Part shown: one piece after another, positions 1 to 8,672 of the stretch
Numbering within the stretch: position 1 is the first letter of the stretch
Layout: each line of letters starts with the position of its first letter
Origin: Chelativorans sp.
Lineage (GTDB): Bacteria; Pseudomonadota; Alphaproteobacteria; Rhizobiales; Rhizobiaceae
Length of the DNA stretch: 64,000 nt
Assembly (NCBI RefSeq): GCF_031180965.1
Contig: NZ_JAPSLH010000002.1
Span: 186,001-250,000 of the forward strand
Direction: 5' to 3'
Made by a program: the position numbers and the translations under genes
Notes under the pieces: model-generated
Databases searched by the model: none
What the model was told of the DNA's origin: nothing
Seen by the model: only the letters and a program-made list of their open reading frames with translations

Positions 1-792
1 CTGCATGAAGCGGTCGGTGACGATCCGCCCATGCTCCGAGAGCTCGAGCTGCCCGCCAAGGAATCCGATGTTAGGCTCCAGGCCCACATAGACAAAGACC
101 CCATCGACCGGCTCTCTCCGGGACGCTCCCGATGCGCCCTCCCGCAGCGATAGCGCCCTGACGACGTCCTCGCCGATGATTTCCTCGACTGTCGTGCCGA
201 GGCAGATCTTCACATTGGCAAGGCCGGACACGGCGTCCACCAGGGGCCTTGCCGCCCGAAGCTTTTCACCCCTGTGGATGATGAGGACCTTGCCCGCATG
301 TGCCGCGAGCACGCGCGCCTCGTCGAAAGCCGAATCGCCGCCGCCGATAACCGCCACGGTCATACCCCGGTAGAGCGGCCCGTCGCAGGAAGCGCAGTGG
401 GAAACGCCCCTCCCCGCGAATTCCTCCTCGCCGGGAACGCCGAGTTTCCTGCGGTTTGACCCGGCGGCGATGATCAGGCTGCGTGCGGCGATCTCCCCTT
501 CGCCGCATTTCAGTACGGGCACGGGGCCGTCCAGCGCGAGCCCCTCGACCGTGTCGAGGATGAACTCGGCGCCAGCCTGCTCGGCCTGCTCCTGCATGAC
601 AGGTCCAAGCTCGAAGCCGGCGATCGGTTCGGCGGCACCTGGAAAATTCTCGATCCGCTCGACGGTCATGATCTGCCCGCCGGCTCCCATTTTCTCGATC
701 ACGGCCACCCGCACGCCGTGGCGCGCGGCAGTCGCCGCCGCCGTCAGGCCGGCAACGCCGGCGCCGATCACCGCTACGTCGAACTCCCGCAT
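1..792 (-). CDS. Thioredoxin-reductase-like FAD/NAD(P)H oxidoreductase (C-terminus outside window)
   Basis: Class II pyridine nucleotide-disulfide oxidoreductase expected to pass electrons from NAD(P)H through FAD to a redox-active cysteine pair. The reading frame stays open to the window edge, so about 264 residues are visible. An FAD-binding GAGVAG motif lies near residues 10-15, a GGQI...IENFPG stretch follows as in thioredoxin reductases, and the active-site CASC pair is at about residues 132-135, followed by DGP. A second nucleotide-binding motif GGGDSAFDEA follows. The ATG at 792 is 9 bases after the stop of the UGSC-family gene, so the two are almost surely co-transcribed. The fixed neighbour suggests that this reductase may recharge the UGSC protein rather than ordinary thioredoxin (inference). 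Confidence 0.88.
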   Translation of the reverse strand, partial: MREFDVAVIGAGVAGLTAAATAARHGVRVAVIEKMGAGGQIMTVERIENFPGAAEPIAGFELGPVMQEQAEQAGAEFILDTVEGLALDGPVPVLKCGEGEIAARSLIIAAGSNRRKLGVPGEEEFAGRGVSHCASCDGPLYRGMTVAVIGGGDSAFDEARVLAAHAGKVLIIHRGEKLRAARPLVDAVSGLANVKICLGTTVEEIIGEDVVRALSLREGASGASRREPVDGVFVYVGLEPNIGFLGGQLELSEHGRIVTDRFMQ

Positions 793-801
793 CGTCCTCT
801 C

Positions 802-2475
802 CTAGCGCCACTCGTCCACGGAGATGGTGGTCTGGTAACGGGCGCCCATGATCTGCCAGTAGCCGTTGCTCTCGCCGCCCACGACGATCACATTGATCTC
901 CGGCAGCCGGAAGATGTGCACCATCGCGTCCGGGCCCTTCTTCAGCTCGCCCGCCATCGGTTCCTCGCCGAAAGTGGCGCGCGGGTAGACATAGTTCTGG
1001 ATGAGCTGCAGGTCCCAGTAACGGCTGCCCGGCATCTGCGCCGTCTCATGCAGCCAGGCGATGAGGTCGGCCTTTTTGCTGAAGCCGCCGCGCTCCACGA
1101 ACTGACGCGCGGCGATCGGGTCGAGCAGCAGCACCGGCGCAGTCACGGCGTCCGTGCCGAGCAGCATGTCCCGCACATGCTCGCGCCAATGCTTCTCGCG
1201 CAGGCCGAGAGAGAAGGTGGTCGAGCGGCAGCCGAAGAAGACGCTGACGGTGCTGGTGTCCGCCTCAAAGCCCTTCTGCACATGCAACGGCTCCCAGGGG
1301 GAGCGCTCCTCGTTCTCGGCGAAGGTCACGCTGTTATAGGCGTAGTTGTTGCCGAGCGAGCCCATGAAGGTCTCGCCGGGCACGGACCCGCCCTGCAGAT
1401 TCTGCGACAGGAGGCCGTAGGCCCGGCCGATCGTCGCATTGGCGTGGTTGTAGGGCCCGAGAGCGCCGATGCCCGTGTTCATGCCGATCTGGTGCCGGAT
1501 CGGTCCATTGACCACGGCCATGGCGGCGCCGGAGCTCGACGTGCTTCCCCGCGCGCTCACCTGGGTTGCGGCAAGGGCTAGGATGACCGGGAAATATTCC
1601 GGCCGCGCGCCGGCCATGACGGCGTTCACCGCCACCTTCTCGACCGTATAGCTCCAGGCCCCGCGATTGGCCGTCGGCTGCATCTTGCCGACGATCTCGT
1701 CGGGACGGCGGCTCGTGCCCTTCAGCATCTCCGCCACGCGCTTTTCCGTGGGCAGGACGATCGGCAGCTTGTCGGTCCAGTTGTTGCGCAGGAAAAGCTC
1801 GTGCAGGTTCTCTTCCGTGTCGGGCGGAAGGAGGCGGTCGGTCGGTGACTTCGAGGCGACCAGGTCCGCCGAGGTGGTCTGCACCAGCCCCACCGTCATA
1901 CCCTCAACGATCTCCCGCATGACCGGTGCGCCGCGGACGGGATCGGTTCCCATGACATAGTCGCGCAGCTCCGCCGGGCTCTTGCCCATGACCGGCTGGG
2001 GCACAAAGACCAGGGGAAGCTGCGGCAGCCCGCCCATGCGGGTGACCGATTTCACCACTTTCTCGAACTTGTCCGTGTGCACGGCTACGGTCGGCACGCC
2101 GTATTTCGTCTCCAGCGTGATCGCGTGGGTGCAGACGGCGGGCGCGCAGGTGCTGCAATGGCCGACTCCCAGGATGGCGCCGTGTCCGTTGGCGCGAATT
2201 TCTTCCCAGAGCTGCGGATCGTCCTTGGCATAGGTGCTCGCCATCTGGACGATCTTGGTCTTCACGCCGGGCATGAACTCCCGGAACCAGATCTCGATCT
2301 GCTTCAGGAGTTCGATGGAGTCGTCGAAGCGGCTGTCGACGAGATAGATGGTCTTGCCGTCGAGCGTGCCGAGACGCGGGGCGGGAGTCTTGCCGGTAAC
2401 CGCAGGCGGGTAGCCGCGCGGGTCGAGCACCGTGATCTTCGAACTGGTGGATACGCGTTCCTGTTCAGCGAGCAT
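802..2475 (-). CDS. UGSC-family protein (cysteine form), function unknown
   Basis: 557-residue protein. The N-terminal part matches the family named for a U/C-G-S-C redox motif. Here the motif reads GVGHCSTC, with cysteines at about residues 107 and 110, both encoded by TGC, so this is a non-selenocysteine form. A second region of about 340 residues follows, rich in Gly/Ser/Asn (for example GSTSSSGAAMAVVNGP and GSLGNNYAYN), which I cannot assign. The ATG at 2475 overlaps the end of the malonyl-CoA synthetase gene by 11 bases; a longer upstream reading frame exists but only re-reads that gene. The thioredoxin-reductase-like gene follows directly. The Cys-x-x-Cys motif plus the reductase suggests thiol redox chemistry; the substrate is unknown. 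Confidence 0.8.
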   Translation of the reverse strand: MLAEQERVSTSSKITVLDPRGYPPAVTGKTPAPRLGTLDGKTIYLVDSRFDDSIELLKQIEIWFREFMPGVKTKIVQMASTYAKDDPQLWEEIRANGHGAILGVGHCSTCAPAVCTHAITLETKYGVPTVAVHTDKFEKVVKSVTRMGGLPQLPLVFVPQPVMGKSPAELRDYVMGTDPVRGAPVMREIVEGMTVGLVQTTSADLVASKSPTDRLLPPDTEENLHELFLRNNWTDKLPIVLPTEKRVAEMLKGTSRRPDEIVGKMQPTANRGAWSYTVEKVAVNAVMAGARPEYFPVILALAATQVSARGSTSSSGAAMAVVNGPIRHQIGMNTGIGALGPYNHANATIGRAYGLLSQNLQGGSVPGETFMGSLGNNYAYNSVTFAENEERSPWEPLHVQKGFEADTSTVSVFFGCRSTTFSLGLREKHWREHVRDMLLGTDAVTAPVLLLDPIAARQFVERGGFSKKADLIAWLHETAQMPGSRYWDLQLIQNYVYPRATFGEEPMAGELKKGPDAMVHIFRLPEINVIVVGGESNGYWQIMGARYQTTISVDEWR

Positions 2476-4006
2476 TCTCGACCTCCCTGGCATTCGGGCG
2501 TGCCGCGACCGGCGCCCATCCTTCCGCATAGTGCCGGCGCAGCACGTCCTTCTGCACCTTGCCCATCGTGTTGCGGGGCAGTTCCGTAAGGAAAATGATG
2601 TCGCTCGGCCGCTTGTAGCGGGCGAGGCGCTCCGAGAGATGCGCCTCGATGTCCTCCGCCTTGATATCGCGGCTGCCGTCCGGCACGACGGCGGCAATGA
2701 CGCGCTCGCCCATATCCGCGTCCTCGACGCCGAAGACGGCGCTTTCAGCCACGCCCGGAACGGCATCGATCTCGGTCTCGATCTCCTTCGGATAGACATT
2801 ATATCCGCCGGTGATCACCAAGTCCTTCTGGCGCCCGATGATGTGGATGTAGCCGTCGCCGTCGACCTTTCCCACATCGCCGGTAATGAAAAAGCCGTCC
2901 GGGGTGAATTCGGCTGCGGTTTTCTCGGGCATGCGCCAATAGCCCTTGAAGACGTTGGGGCCCTTGACCTGGATCATGCCGATCTGGTCCGTGCCCGCCG
3001 GCACGTTCGTCGCTGGGTCGACGATGCGCACGCTCACCCCCGGCAGCGGAAAGCCGACGGTGCCCGCGCGGCGCTCGCCGTCATAGGGATTGGAGGTGTT
3101 CATATTCGTTTCGGTCATGCCGTAGCGCTCCAGGATGGCGTGGCCGGTGCGCCGCCGCCATCCCTCGTGGGTCTCCGCGCGGAGTGGCGCGGAGCCCGAG
3201 ATGAATACTCGCATATGCCGGCAGGCCTCCGCCGTCAGGCGGGGATGGGAAAGGAGCCGCGTATAGAAGGTGGGGACGCCCATCAGAACGGTGGCGGATG
3301 GCAGTGCCTGCATGATCGCGTCGGGATCGAATTTCGGCAGCAGGATGGCGGAAGCCTTGGAGAAGAAGGTCAGGTTGAGGGCCACGAACAGGCCATGCGT
3401 GTGGAAGATCGGCAGCGCGTGGATCAGGGTGTCCTCGGCTGTGTATCGCCAGCACTCCTTCAGCGCCGCCACATTGGAGAGAAGGTTGCCATGGGTGAGC
3501 ATCGCTCCCTTGGAGCGCCCGGTCGTTCCGGAGGTGTAGAGGATCGCCGCCAGATCGCTCGCCGAAACCGCTGCGGTTTCGAAGCGGTCCTCCTGTTCGT
3601 CGACGACAGGATCAAGGCTCCCGCCGAGGCTTGCCACCGTTGTCCGCCCGTCGCGGCAAAGGTCCCGGGCGGCTCCTTCGCGAGCGGGATCGCAGACGAA
3701 GAGCGCCGGCTCCGCGTCCGACAGGAAATAGGAAGTCTCCGCCGTCGTGTAGGCGGTGTTGAGCGGCAGGTAGACCGCCCCCAGGCGCAGCGCGCCGAGA
3801 TAGAGCAGCACGGCGCCCAGGGATTTTTCCGCCTGCACGGCCACCCGGTCGCCCCGCTTCACGCCAAGCGCGCCGAGCGCGTTGGCATGGCGCGCCGACA
3901 TCCGGTCGAGGTCGCGATAGCTCACCACGCCCCCGCCCGGGATTATGAGGGCGGTGCGGTCGGCGTCAGCATTCGAGATCAGATGCGAGAATAGATTGTC
4001 CGCCAT
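2465..4006 (-). CDS. matB: Malonyl-CoA synthetase (malonate-CoA ligase)
   Basis: Cytoplasmic acyl-adenylate-forming enzyme that joins malonate (or methylmalonate) to CoA using ATP. At 513 residues it has the usual length of rhizobial MatB. Visible signatures are the ATP-binding loop LYTSGTTGRSKGAM near residue 160, the RYGMTETNMNT core motif, the hinge region TGDVGKVDGDGYIHIIGRQKD, and the C-terminal catalytic-lysine region PRNTMGKVQK. The malonyl-CoA decarboxylase gene lies 3 bases upstream, and the pair is the classical matAB arrangement: malonate to malonyl-CoA to acetyl-CoA. No matC transporter or matR regulator is present in the window. Confidence 0.93.
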   Translation of the reverse strand: MADNLFSHLISNADADRTALIIPGGGVVSYRDLDRMSARHANALGALGVKRGDRVAVQAEKSLGAVLLYLGALRLGAVYLPLNTAYTTAETSYFLSDAEPALFVCDPAREGAARDLCRDGRTTVASLGGSLDPVVDEQEDRFETAAVSASDLAAILYTSGTTGRSKGAMLTHGNLLSNVAALKECWRYTAEDTLIHALPIFHTHGLFVALNLTFFSKASAILLPKFDPDAIMQALPSATVLMGVPTFYTRLLSHPRLTAEACRHMRVFISGSAPLRAETHEGWRRRTGHAILERYGMTETNMNTSNPYDGERRAGTVGFPLPGVSVRIVDPATNVPAGTDQIGMIQVKGPNVFKGYWRMPEKTAAEFTPDGFFITGDVGKVDGDGYIHIIGRQKDLVITGGYNVYPKEIETEIDAVPGVAESAVFGVEDADMGERVIAAVVPDGSRDIKAEDIEAHLSERLARYKRPSDIIFLTELPRNTMGKVQKDVLRRHYAEGWAPVAARPNAREVENAR

Positions 4007-4009
4007 GGG

Positions 4010-5377
4010 CTATGCTTTCTCGATTTCGACAATGCCGAGCTGGATGAGCCGGCGCACCTCCGGCGAGGCGATCACCTCCCCGTTCTCGGCGAAGCGCTCG
4101 TGGTTCTCCTCGATCGCCCTTGGGTCGTAGAGATAATTCACCATGATGCCGAAGGACTGCTTCATGGCCGATGCGGACCTGTTGGCCAAAAGGTTGATGC
4201 GCTCAAGCCGGGCGCCATTGCCCAGATGGAAGCGGGAGACCGGGTCGAGGGGCCGGCCGTCGCCGCGCTTTGCATGAAGGAGATAGGCGGCGGCCCCCCG
4301 CAGCAGTGCGGCGCGGACATCCGCATCCTGCGCTGCAGGGTCGAGGAGATCGGCCGCGGCGAGAACATCCCGGTCGCCATTGCCGATCAGCCGCGACGAA
4401 GGTCTGGCCAGTTCTCCGCCGAGCCAGTCGGCAAAGCCCGGGACGGGCGACAGTGTGACGAACGTCCGCAAGTTCGGCAATTCCTGCTGAAGGTCGGTGA
4501 CCACCTGCTTGATCAGGAGGTTGCCGAAGGAAATGCCCTTCAGCCCCACCTGACAGTTGGAGATTGAGTAAAAGACCGCCGTCGCCGCCGTTTCGGCGGG
4601 GATCGGCGTCCGCTCCGCATAGAGCAAACTGTCCATCGAGGTGGCGATCTCCCGTGCAAGCGCCACCTCGACGAAGATCAGCGGCTCGTCCGGCATCTGC
4701 GGATGGAAGAAGCCGAAGCAGCGGCGGTCGACCGGCTGCACCCGCCGGCGCAACTCATCCCAGTCGGTGATTTCGTGCACCGCCTCGTAGCGGATGATCT
4801 TTTCGAGGATGCTGGCCGGGGTGCGCCAATCGATCGCCTGCAGGGTCAGGAAGCCACGGTTGAACCAGGAGGTGAAAAGATGGACGAAGTCGGCGTCGAC
4901 CGCCGCAAGTTCCGGCTCCTCGTCCAGGCGCTGAAGCAGATGCTCGCGCATGCGCACCAGCGCCAGCGTCCCGCCCGGCGCCATGTTCAGCCGACGGAAA
5001 AGCTCCTGACGCATCGGCTCGGCAGCCTTGTGCAGCCTGCCGGCGCTTTCCGGCCCCTGCTCCTCGCCATAGGCGTGAATGGCTTGCGCGAGCGCCCCCT
5101 GGTCGACGTCGAAGCGCCGTAGCAGCGTCTGGAGGAAGGCATGCTGCGCTTCCGGATCGGCCTTTGCATAGGTGTCGATTATGATCGAGGCGAGCGCCAC
5201 GCCCGAGGCCTCTCCCCGGCGCGACAGCAGGATCTCGCACATCGCGCCGAGATCGGCCTCCTTGGCCTTGCCGGGCAGGCTGAGCGAGGGCCAGCGACGA
5301 TCCGTGAGCGCCTGGATCAGGTCCGCCACGAATGTGGAAAATTCCAGCCGCTTTCCAAGACGCGCTTGCGACCACAT
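4010..5377 (-). CDS. matA: Malonyl-CoA decarboxylase
   Basis: Converts malonyl-CoA to acetyl-CoA and CO2, completing malonate use with the ligase downstream. It has 455 residues, near the rhizobial MatA length. The N-terminal third is helical, and the C-terminal catalytic part carries FFHPQMPDEPLIFVEVAL and the conserved LSPVPGF motif, which contains the family's active-site serine. I chose the ATG at 5377, which gives a start MWSQARLGKR; a longer frame runs further upstream into an AT-rich dyad that is more likely an operator. It leads a four-gene minus-strand operon. Confidence 0.92.
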   Translation of the reverse strand: MWSQARLGKRLEFSTFVADLIQALTDRRWPSLSLPGKAKEADLGAMCEILLSRRGEASGVALASIIIDTYAKADPEAQHAFLQTLLRRFDVDQGALAQAIHAYGEEQGPESAGRLHKAAEPMRQELFRRLNMAPGGTLALVRMREHLLQRLDEEPELAAVDADFVHLFTSWFNRGFLTLQAIDWRTPASILEKIIRYEAVHEITDWDELRRRVQPVDRRCFGFFHPQMPDEPLIFVEVALAREIATSMDSLLYAERTPIPAETAATAVFYSISNCQVGLKGISFGNLLIKQVVTDLQQELPNLRTFVTLSPVPGFADWLGGELARPSSRLIGNGDRDVLAAADLLDPAAQDADVRAALLRGAAAYLLHAKRGDGRPLDPVSRFHLGNGARLERINLLANRSASAMKQSFGIMVNYLYDPRAIEENHERFAENGEVIASPEVRRLIQLGIVEIEKA

Positions 5378-5397
5378 GGCTCCGATCCTTCGCCTGA

Positions 5398-5432
5398 CAT
5401 TGCATACAATATGTTGTTTGCAGCATGCAATG
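5398..5432. promoter_or_regulatory. Candidate operator upstream of the malonate operon
   Basis: The leader of the malonyl-CoA decarboxylase gene holds an inverted repeat CATTGCAT (5398-5405) ... ATGCAATG (5425-5432), perfect over 8 bases. A near-palindrome TTGCATACAA (5400-5409) lies inside it and resembles sites of FCD-type GntR regulators, the family of rhizobial MatR. The block is clearly more AT-rich than its surroundings. No GntR gene lies in the window, so the regulator would be encoded elsewhere. The rest of 5378-5571 shows nothing clear. Confidence 0.45.
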
Positions 5433-5571
5433 CCCCCCCGGAAGGTAAAATACACCGATGGAGGACTAAGCGCGCGCTCATCACCACAGCCGGTCCCTTT
5501 CGTGCGGAGAGAGAGAGCCGGCAGGTCAGAAAATGGAACGGGGCACCACCACCCCCGCCCAGCGTAGGCGT

Positions 5572-6879
5572 TCAGTGCGCCCGCAGGTCCGCGATCGCCA
5601 TCACCAGCTCGGGGAAGGCGATGAGGAGGACGATGATCACCAGGTCTGCCAGGATGAAGAAGGTCACGCCGCGGAACACGTCGTTGAGGCTGGCATATCT
5701 CGCGGCGACGTTGCGGATGACGAAGACATTCATGCCGAGCGGCGGCGTGATCATGCCGACCTCGAGCAGCTTCACCAGGAGCACGCCGAACCAGACGAGG
5801 TTTATGGATGCCGCATTGAGCAGCGGCAGGAGCACGGGAAGCGTGACCAGCATGGCCCCGAAGGGCTCCATGAACATGCCGAGGATCAGGTAGAGGATGA
5901 CGATCATCGTCATCAGCTCCACATAGTTGAGATCCCAGGCGTTGATTGCGGCGCTGATGAAGCCGGCCGCGCCGCTAAGCCCCAGGAAGCGGGTGAACAT
6001 CACCGCGCCGACGCCGATGATGAAGAGCGAGACCGAGGTGCCGACGGTTTCGAGCAGCGCCAGGCGGAAGCGGGGCCAGCTCAGTTCGCGCACGGCGAGG
6101 CCGATGACGATGGCTCCTGCCGCACCGATCGCCCCCGCTTCTGTGGCCGTGAACAAGCCGCTGAACAGGCCGCCGAAGACGAGCAGGATGAGCGCCAGGA
6201 GCGGCCACACGGCCCTGAACAGGCTCACCTGCGAAGAGGGCTGAAGGTCCTTCGGCGCCGGGGGGATGATGTCGGGACGCAGCTTGGCGACGCTGTAGAT
6301 GAGCAGGCAGTACGCCACGGCCGTCAGCACGCCGACCGAGATGCCGCCCAGAAACACCTTCGTCACGGAAGTTTCGGCGAACACGCCATAGATGATCATG
6401 AGGATGGAGGGCGGGATCAGCGCGCCGATTGTGCCGCCCGCCGCCAGCGTTCCCGTCGCAAAGCTCGGGCGGTAGCCGGCCTTGATCATCTCGGGTATGG
6501 CGATCCGCCCCATCGCGGCCGCGCAGGCAAGGCTCGACCCGCAGACGGCGGCAAAGCCGGTGCAGCCAAGCACGCCGGCCATACCCAGCCCGCCAGGCAC
6601 GCGCCGCAGCAGCCTGTCGGCGGCGCCGAACAGGCTCGTCGTGAGCCCGGCGTGATAGGCCACGAAGCCCATCAGAAGGAACATCGGAACGGCGGAGAGC
6701 GTCCAGCTGGCAATGAAATCATAGGGCGTGGTGGTGAGAATCCCGACCGCCGGCGTGAAGCCAAGCATCAGCCAGATGCCGGCGAAGGAAACGATGATCA
6801 GCGCCACGGCGACCGGCACCCGCAGAGCCAGGAGGACGAGAAGCGCACCTATCCCCAAAAACCCGGTCGTGACGCTCAC
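5572..6879 (-). CDS. TRAP transporter large permease subunit (DctM type)
   Basis: 435-residue inner-membrane protein made of roughly a dozen hydrophobic helices. It contains the family-typical stretches GGTIGALIPPSILMIIYG and TPPLGMNVFVIRNVA. It forms the sodium-driven channel of a tripartite TRAP importer with the small permease, whose stop codon overlaps its start by 4 bases, and the binding protein just upstream. Its position behind the enoyl-CoA hydratase, MarR and amidohydrolase genes suggests uptake of a phenolic acid such as a hydroxycinnamate, but the substrate cannot be read from this subunit. Confidence 0.92.
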   Translation of the reverse strand: MSVTTGFLGIGALLVLLALRVPVAVALIIVSFAGIWLMLGFTPAVGILTTTPYDFIASWTLSAVPMFLLMGFVAYHAGLTTSLFGAADRLLRRVPGGLGMAGVLGCTGFAAVCGSSLACAAAMGRIAIPEMIKAGYRPSFATGTLAAGGTIGALIPPSILMIIYGVFAETSVTKVFLGGISVGVLTAVAYCLLIYSVAKLRPDIIPPAPKDLQPSSQVSLFRAVWPLLALILLVFGGLFSGLFTATEAGAIGAAGAIVIGLAVRELSWPRFRLALLETVGTSVSLFIIGVGAVMFTRFLGLSGAAGFISAAINAWDLNYVELMTMIVILYLILGMFMEPFGAMLVTLPVLLPLLNAASINLVWFGVLLVKLLEVGMITPPLGMNVFVIRNVAARYASLNDVFRGVTFFILADLVIIVLLIAFPELVMAIADLRAH

Positions 6880-7424
6880 GGTGCCGATCCCTGTTCGCTC
6901 TTTTCCGTGAAGGCCTTGGCTTCCTGGGTATCGTCCAGCCCGGCCAGGCAGAGATAAAGTTTAAGGACCGAGACGAGGCTGCCCAGCGCGAAAGCCACGG
7001 GCAATATGAAAAAACCCGGCCAGACGGGTATGGCGACGCTCAGCGACAGGACGAAGCTCTTGGCCTCATATTCCCGCATGGCGGCAAACCAGGTTGTGTA
7101 GGCCAGGAACAGAAAGGCGGCGAGGCTGAGGAGATGCACCAAGGCCCGGTTGACCCGGTCCAAAGGCCCCTTGAACAGGCTCTCGAGGATGTCGACGCTG
7201 ATCATCTCGTCCCGCCGCTCCGTCCAGGCGAGCGGCAGGAAGGCGATGAGCAGCATATAATAGCGCGATACGATCTCCACCGTCGCCGGCAAGCCGCGCG
7301 AGAAGAGCTGCCGCCCCGCGACGTCGGCGGTGACGTGGACGAGCATGGCGAGCACGCCCACGGCGCCAACAAGCGCCAGGAAGTCGGTGAGATGGCGGGC
7401 AAGGGTGAGGATACGCGCGCGCAT
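6876..7424 (-). CDS. TRAP transporter small permease subunit (DctQ type)
   Basis: 182-residue membrane protein with four predicted hydrophobic helices. It has the DctQ-like DVAGRQLF motif near the end of helix 1 and WTERRDEMISVDI after helix 2. I chose the ATG at 7424 (MRARILTLAR); a longer in-frame extension is arginine-rich, without a ribosome site, and unlike the family. It overlaps the large permease by 4 bases and follows the binding-protein gene by 56 bases. Confidence 0.9.
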   Translation of the reverse strand: MRARILTLARHLTDFLALVGAVGVLAMLVHVTADVAGRQLFSRGLPATVEIVSRYYMLLIAFLPLAWTERRDEMISVDILESLFKGPLDRVNRALVHLLSLAAFLFLAYTTWFAAMREYEAKSFVLSLSVAIPVWPGFFILPVAFALGSLVSVLKLYLCLAGLDDTQEAKAFTEKSEQGSAP

Positions 7425-7480
7425 CGAGATTTCTTCCGCAAGAGGGTAGCGGCGCGGGGGAACTCCGCGCCGCGCGGCGC

Positions 7481-8602
7481 CTACATCCCGTATTTTTCGT
7501 AGTCGACTTTGTCCCAGACCTCCGCCTGGACAACCTCGGCGATGGCCTGCGGATCGTTTCCGGCTTTGTCCACGAGGCCGGTCCATTTCTCGACGAGTTC
7601 GCGGAAGCGGGCAATCTTGGCTTCGGCGTCGCTGATCCCGTACTGGCTTTCGGCGATCCCGGCGGCGGCCTTCAAGTCTTCCTCCACGAATGCGGCGGTG
7701 AGATCGACCAGCTCCTGTTCCGGCTGGATGAACTCGAGCCCCGCCTCTCTCGCCGCCTCGCGCGACTTGCTGGGCCTGTCCAAGCCCCAGTTCTGGGTGA
7801 AGGCGGCATTGGCCTTGTTCGCCGCCCGGACGAAGCCGCGCCGCTCCTCGGCCGTCAGCGCCTTCCAGGTGTCGGAATTCACGGTGAAGTTGGAGGTCGC
7901 GTGATACGTGCCGAGCGGCAGCTCGATGACATAACGGGCGAGGTCCACGAGCCGATAGGAGACGAGATCGGAGATCGAACCCATGCTTCCGTCGATGACG
8001 CCCTGCGACATGCTTTCGAACGTATCGCTGACGGGGATGCTCGCCGGCGAGGCGCCGACATATTCCGCCCAGCGGGCGAAAGGCGCACCGCCGCTTCTGA
8101 GCCGGATCCCCTGCAGATCGGCCCGCGTGCGCACCGGCTTGGTGGTGAGCAGGACGTAGACGTCCGAGGAACCTGCACCCAGGAAGACGGCGCCCAGTTT
8201 GGCGAACTCGGCCTGGCAGTCCTCGCAGGTGGCGATGTATTCGGTCGTCGCCGCGCCCATCACATGCGGGTTGCGGCCAAGAAAGGCGAGATCGCCCACC
8301 AGTGCCGAATTGGGCAGGTCGCCGGGGAAATAGAGCGGCAGCAGGTTGCCGACCTCGGCCACACCCGATTGCAGCGCCCCTTTCATGCCGCCGATATTGA
8401 CGACCTCCGTTCCCAGCATGGTCCCGGTCAGCGAGCCGTTCGTCTCCTTGGGCAGCTCTTCGATAAGCGTGGAATAAAGTGGCGTATGGGCCGGGTGGGC
8501 CGGCGGCGCGCCGGGAGCAAGCCTCAGGTCGCGTGCTTCAGCCGCGAAGCCGGATACGCATAGGGTAAGTGCCAGTGCGGCGGTTGCTAGTACTGATTTC
8601 AT
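7481..8602 (-). CDS. TRAP transporter substrate-binding protein (DctP type)
   Basis: 373-residue periplasmic binding protein. It begins with a signal peptide (MKSVLATAALALTLCVSGFA), followed by a DctP-family body with the dimer/ligand helix motifs LRLRSGG and SDTFESMSQGVIDGSMG. The ATG at 8602 is preceded by a strong AAAGGAGGAG ribosome site; a longer in-frame start adds a non-signal N-terminus and is rejected. It is first in the order binding protein, small permease, large permease. It probably delivers the substrate of the neighbouring CoA ligase (inference). Confidence 0.92.
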   Translation of the reverse strand: MKSVLATAALALTLCVSGFAAEARDLRLAPGAPPAHPAHTPLYSTLIEELPKETNGSLTGTMLGTEVVNIGGMKGALQSGVAEVGNLLPLYFPGDLPNSALVGDLAFLGRNPHVMGAATTEYIATCEDCQAEFAKLGAVFLGAGSSDVYVLLTTKPVRTRADLQGIRLRSGGAPFARWAEYVGASPASIPVSDTFESMSQGVIDGSMGSISDLVSYRLVDLARYVIELPLGTYHATSNFTVNSDTWKALTAEERRGFVRAANKANAAFTQNWGLDRPSKSREAAREAGLEFIQPEQELVDLTAAFVEEDLKAAAGIAESQYGISDAEAKIARFRELVEKWTGLVDKAGNDPQAIAEVVQAEVWDKVDYEKYGM

Positions 8603-8672
8603 GACGTCTCCTCCTTTATGCGCGATCCCCTGATCGCACGTGTTATTGAAGGCCAACCTCCCGACGGCCTTT
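8603..8672 (-). promoter_or_regulatory. Intergenic region with hairpins ahead of the TRAP binding-protein gene
   Basis: Between the amidohydrolase stop and the binding-protein start there is a perfect 6-base stem GCGATC/GATCGC at 8622-8637, directly upstream of the ribosome site. A second stem AAGGCC/GGCCTT spans about 8649-8671. Neither is followed by a T-run on the minus strand. They may be an RNA-processing or stabilising element that raises binding-protein mRNA, or chance structure in GC-rich DNA. Confidence 0.3.

Noticed and set aside
2136-2175. Possible selenocysteine in the UGSC-family protein
   Set aside because: Both motif cysteines are encoded by TGC, there is no in-frame TGA, and so no SECIS element is needed.
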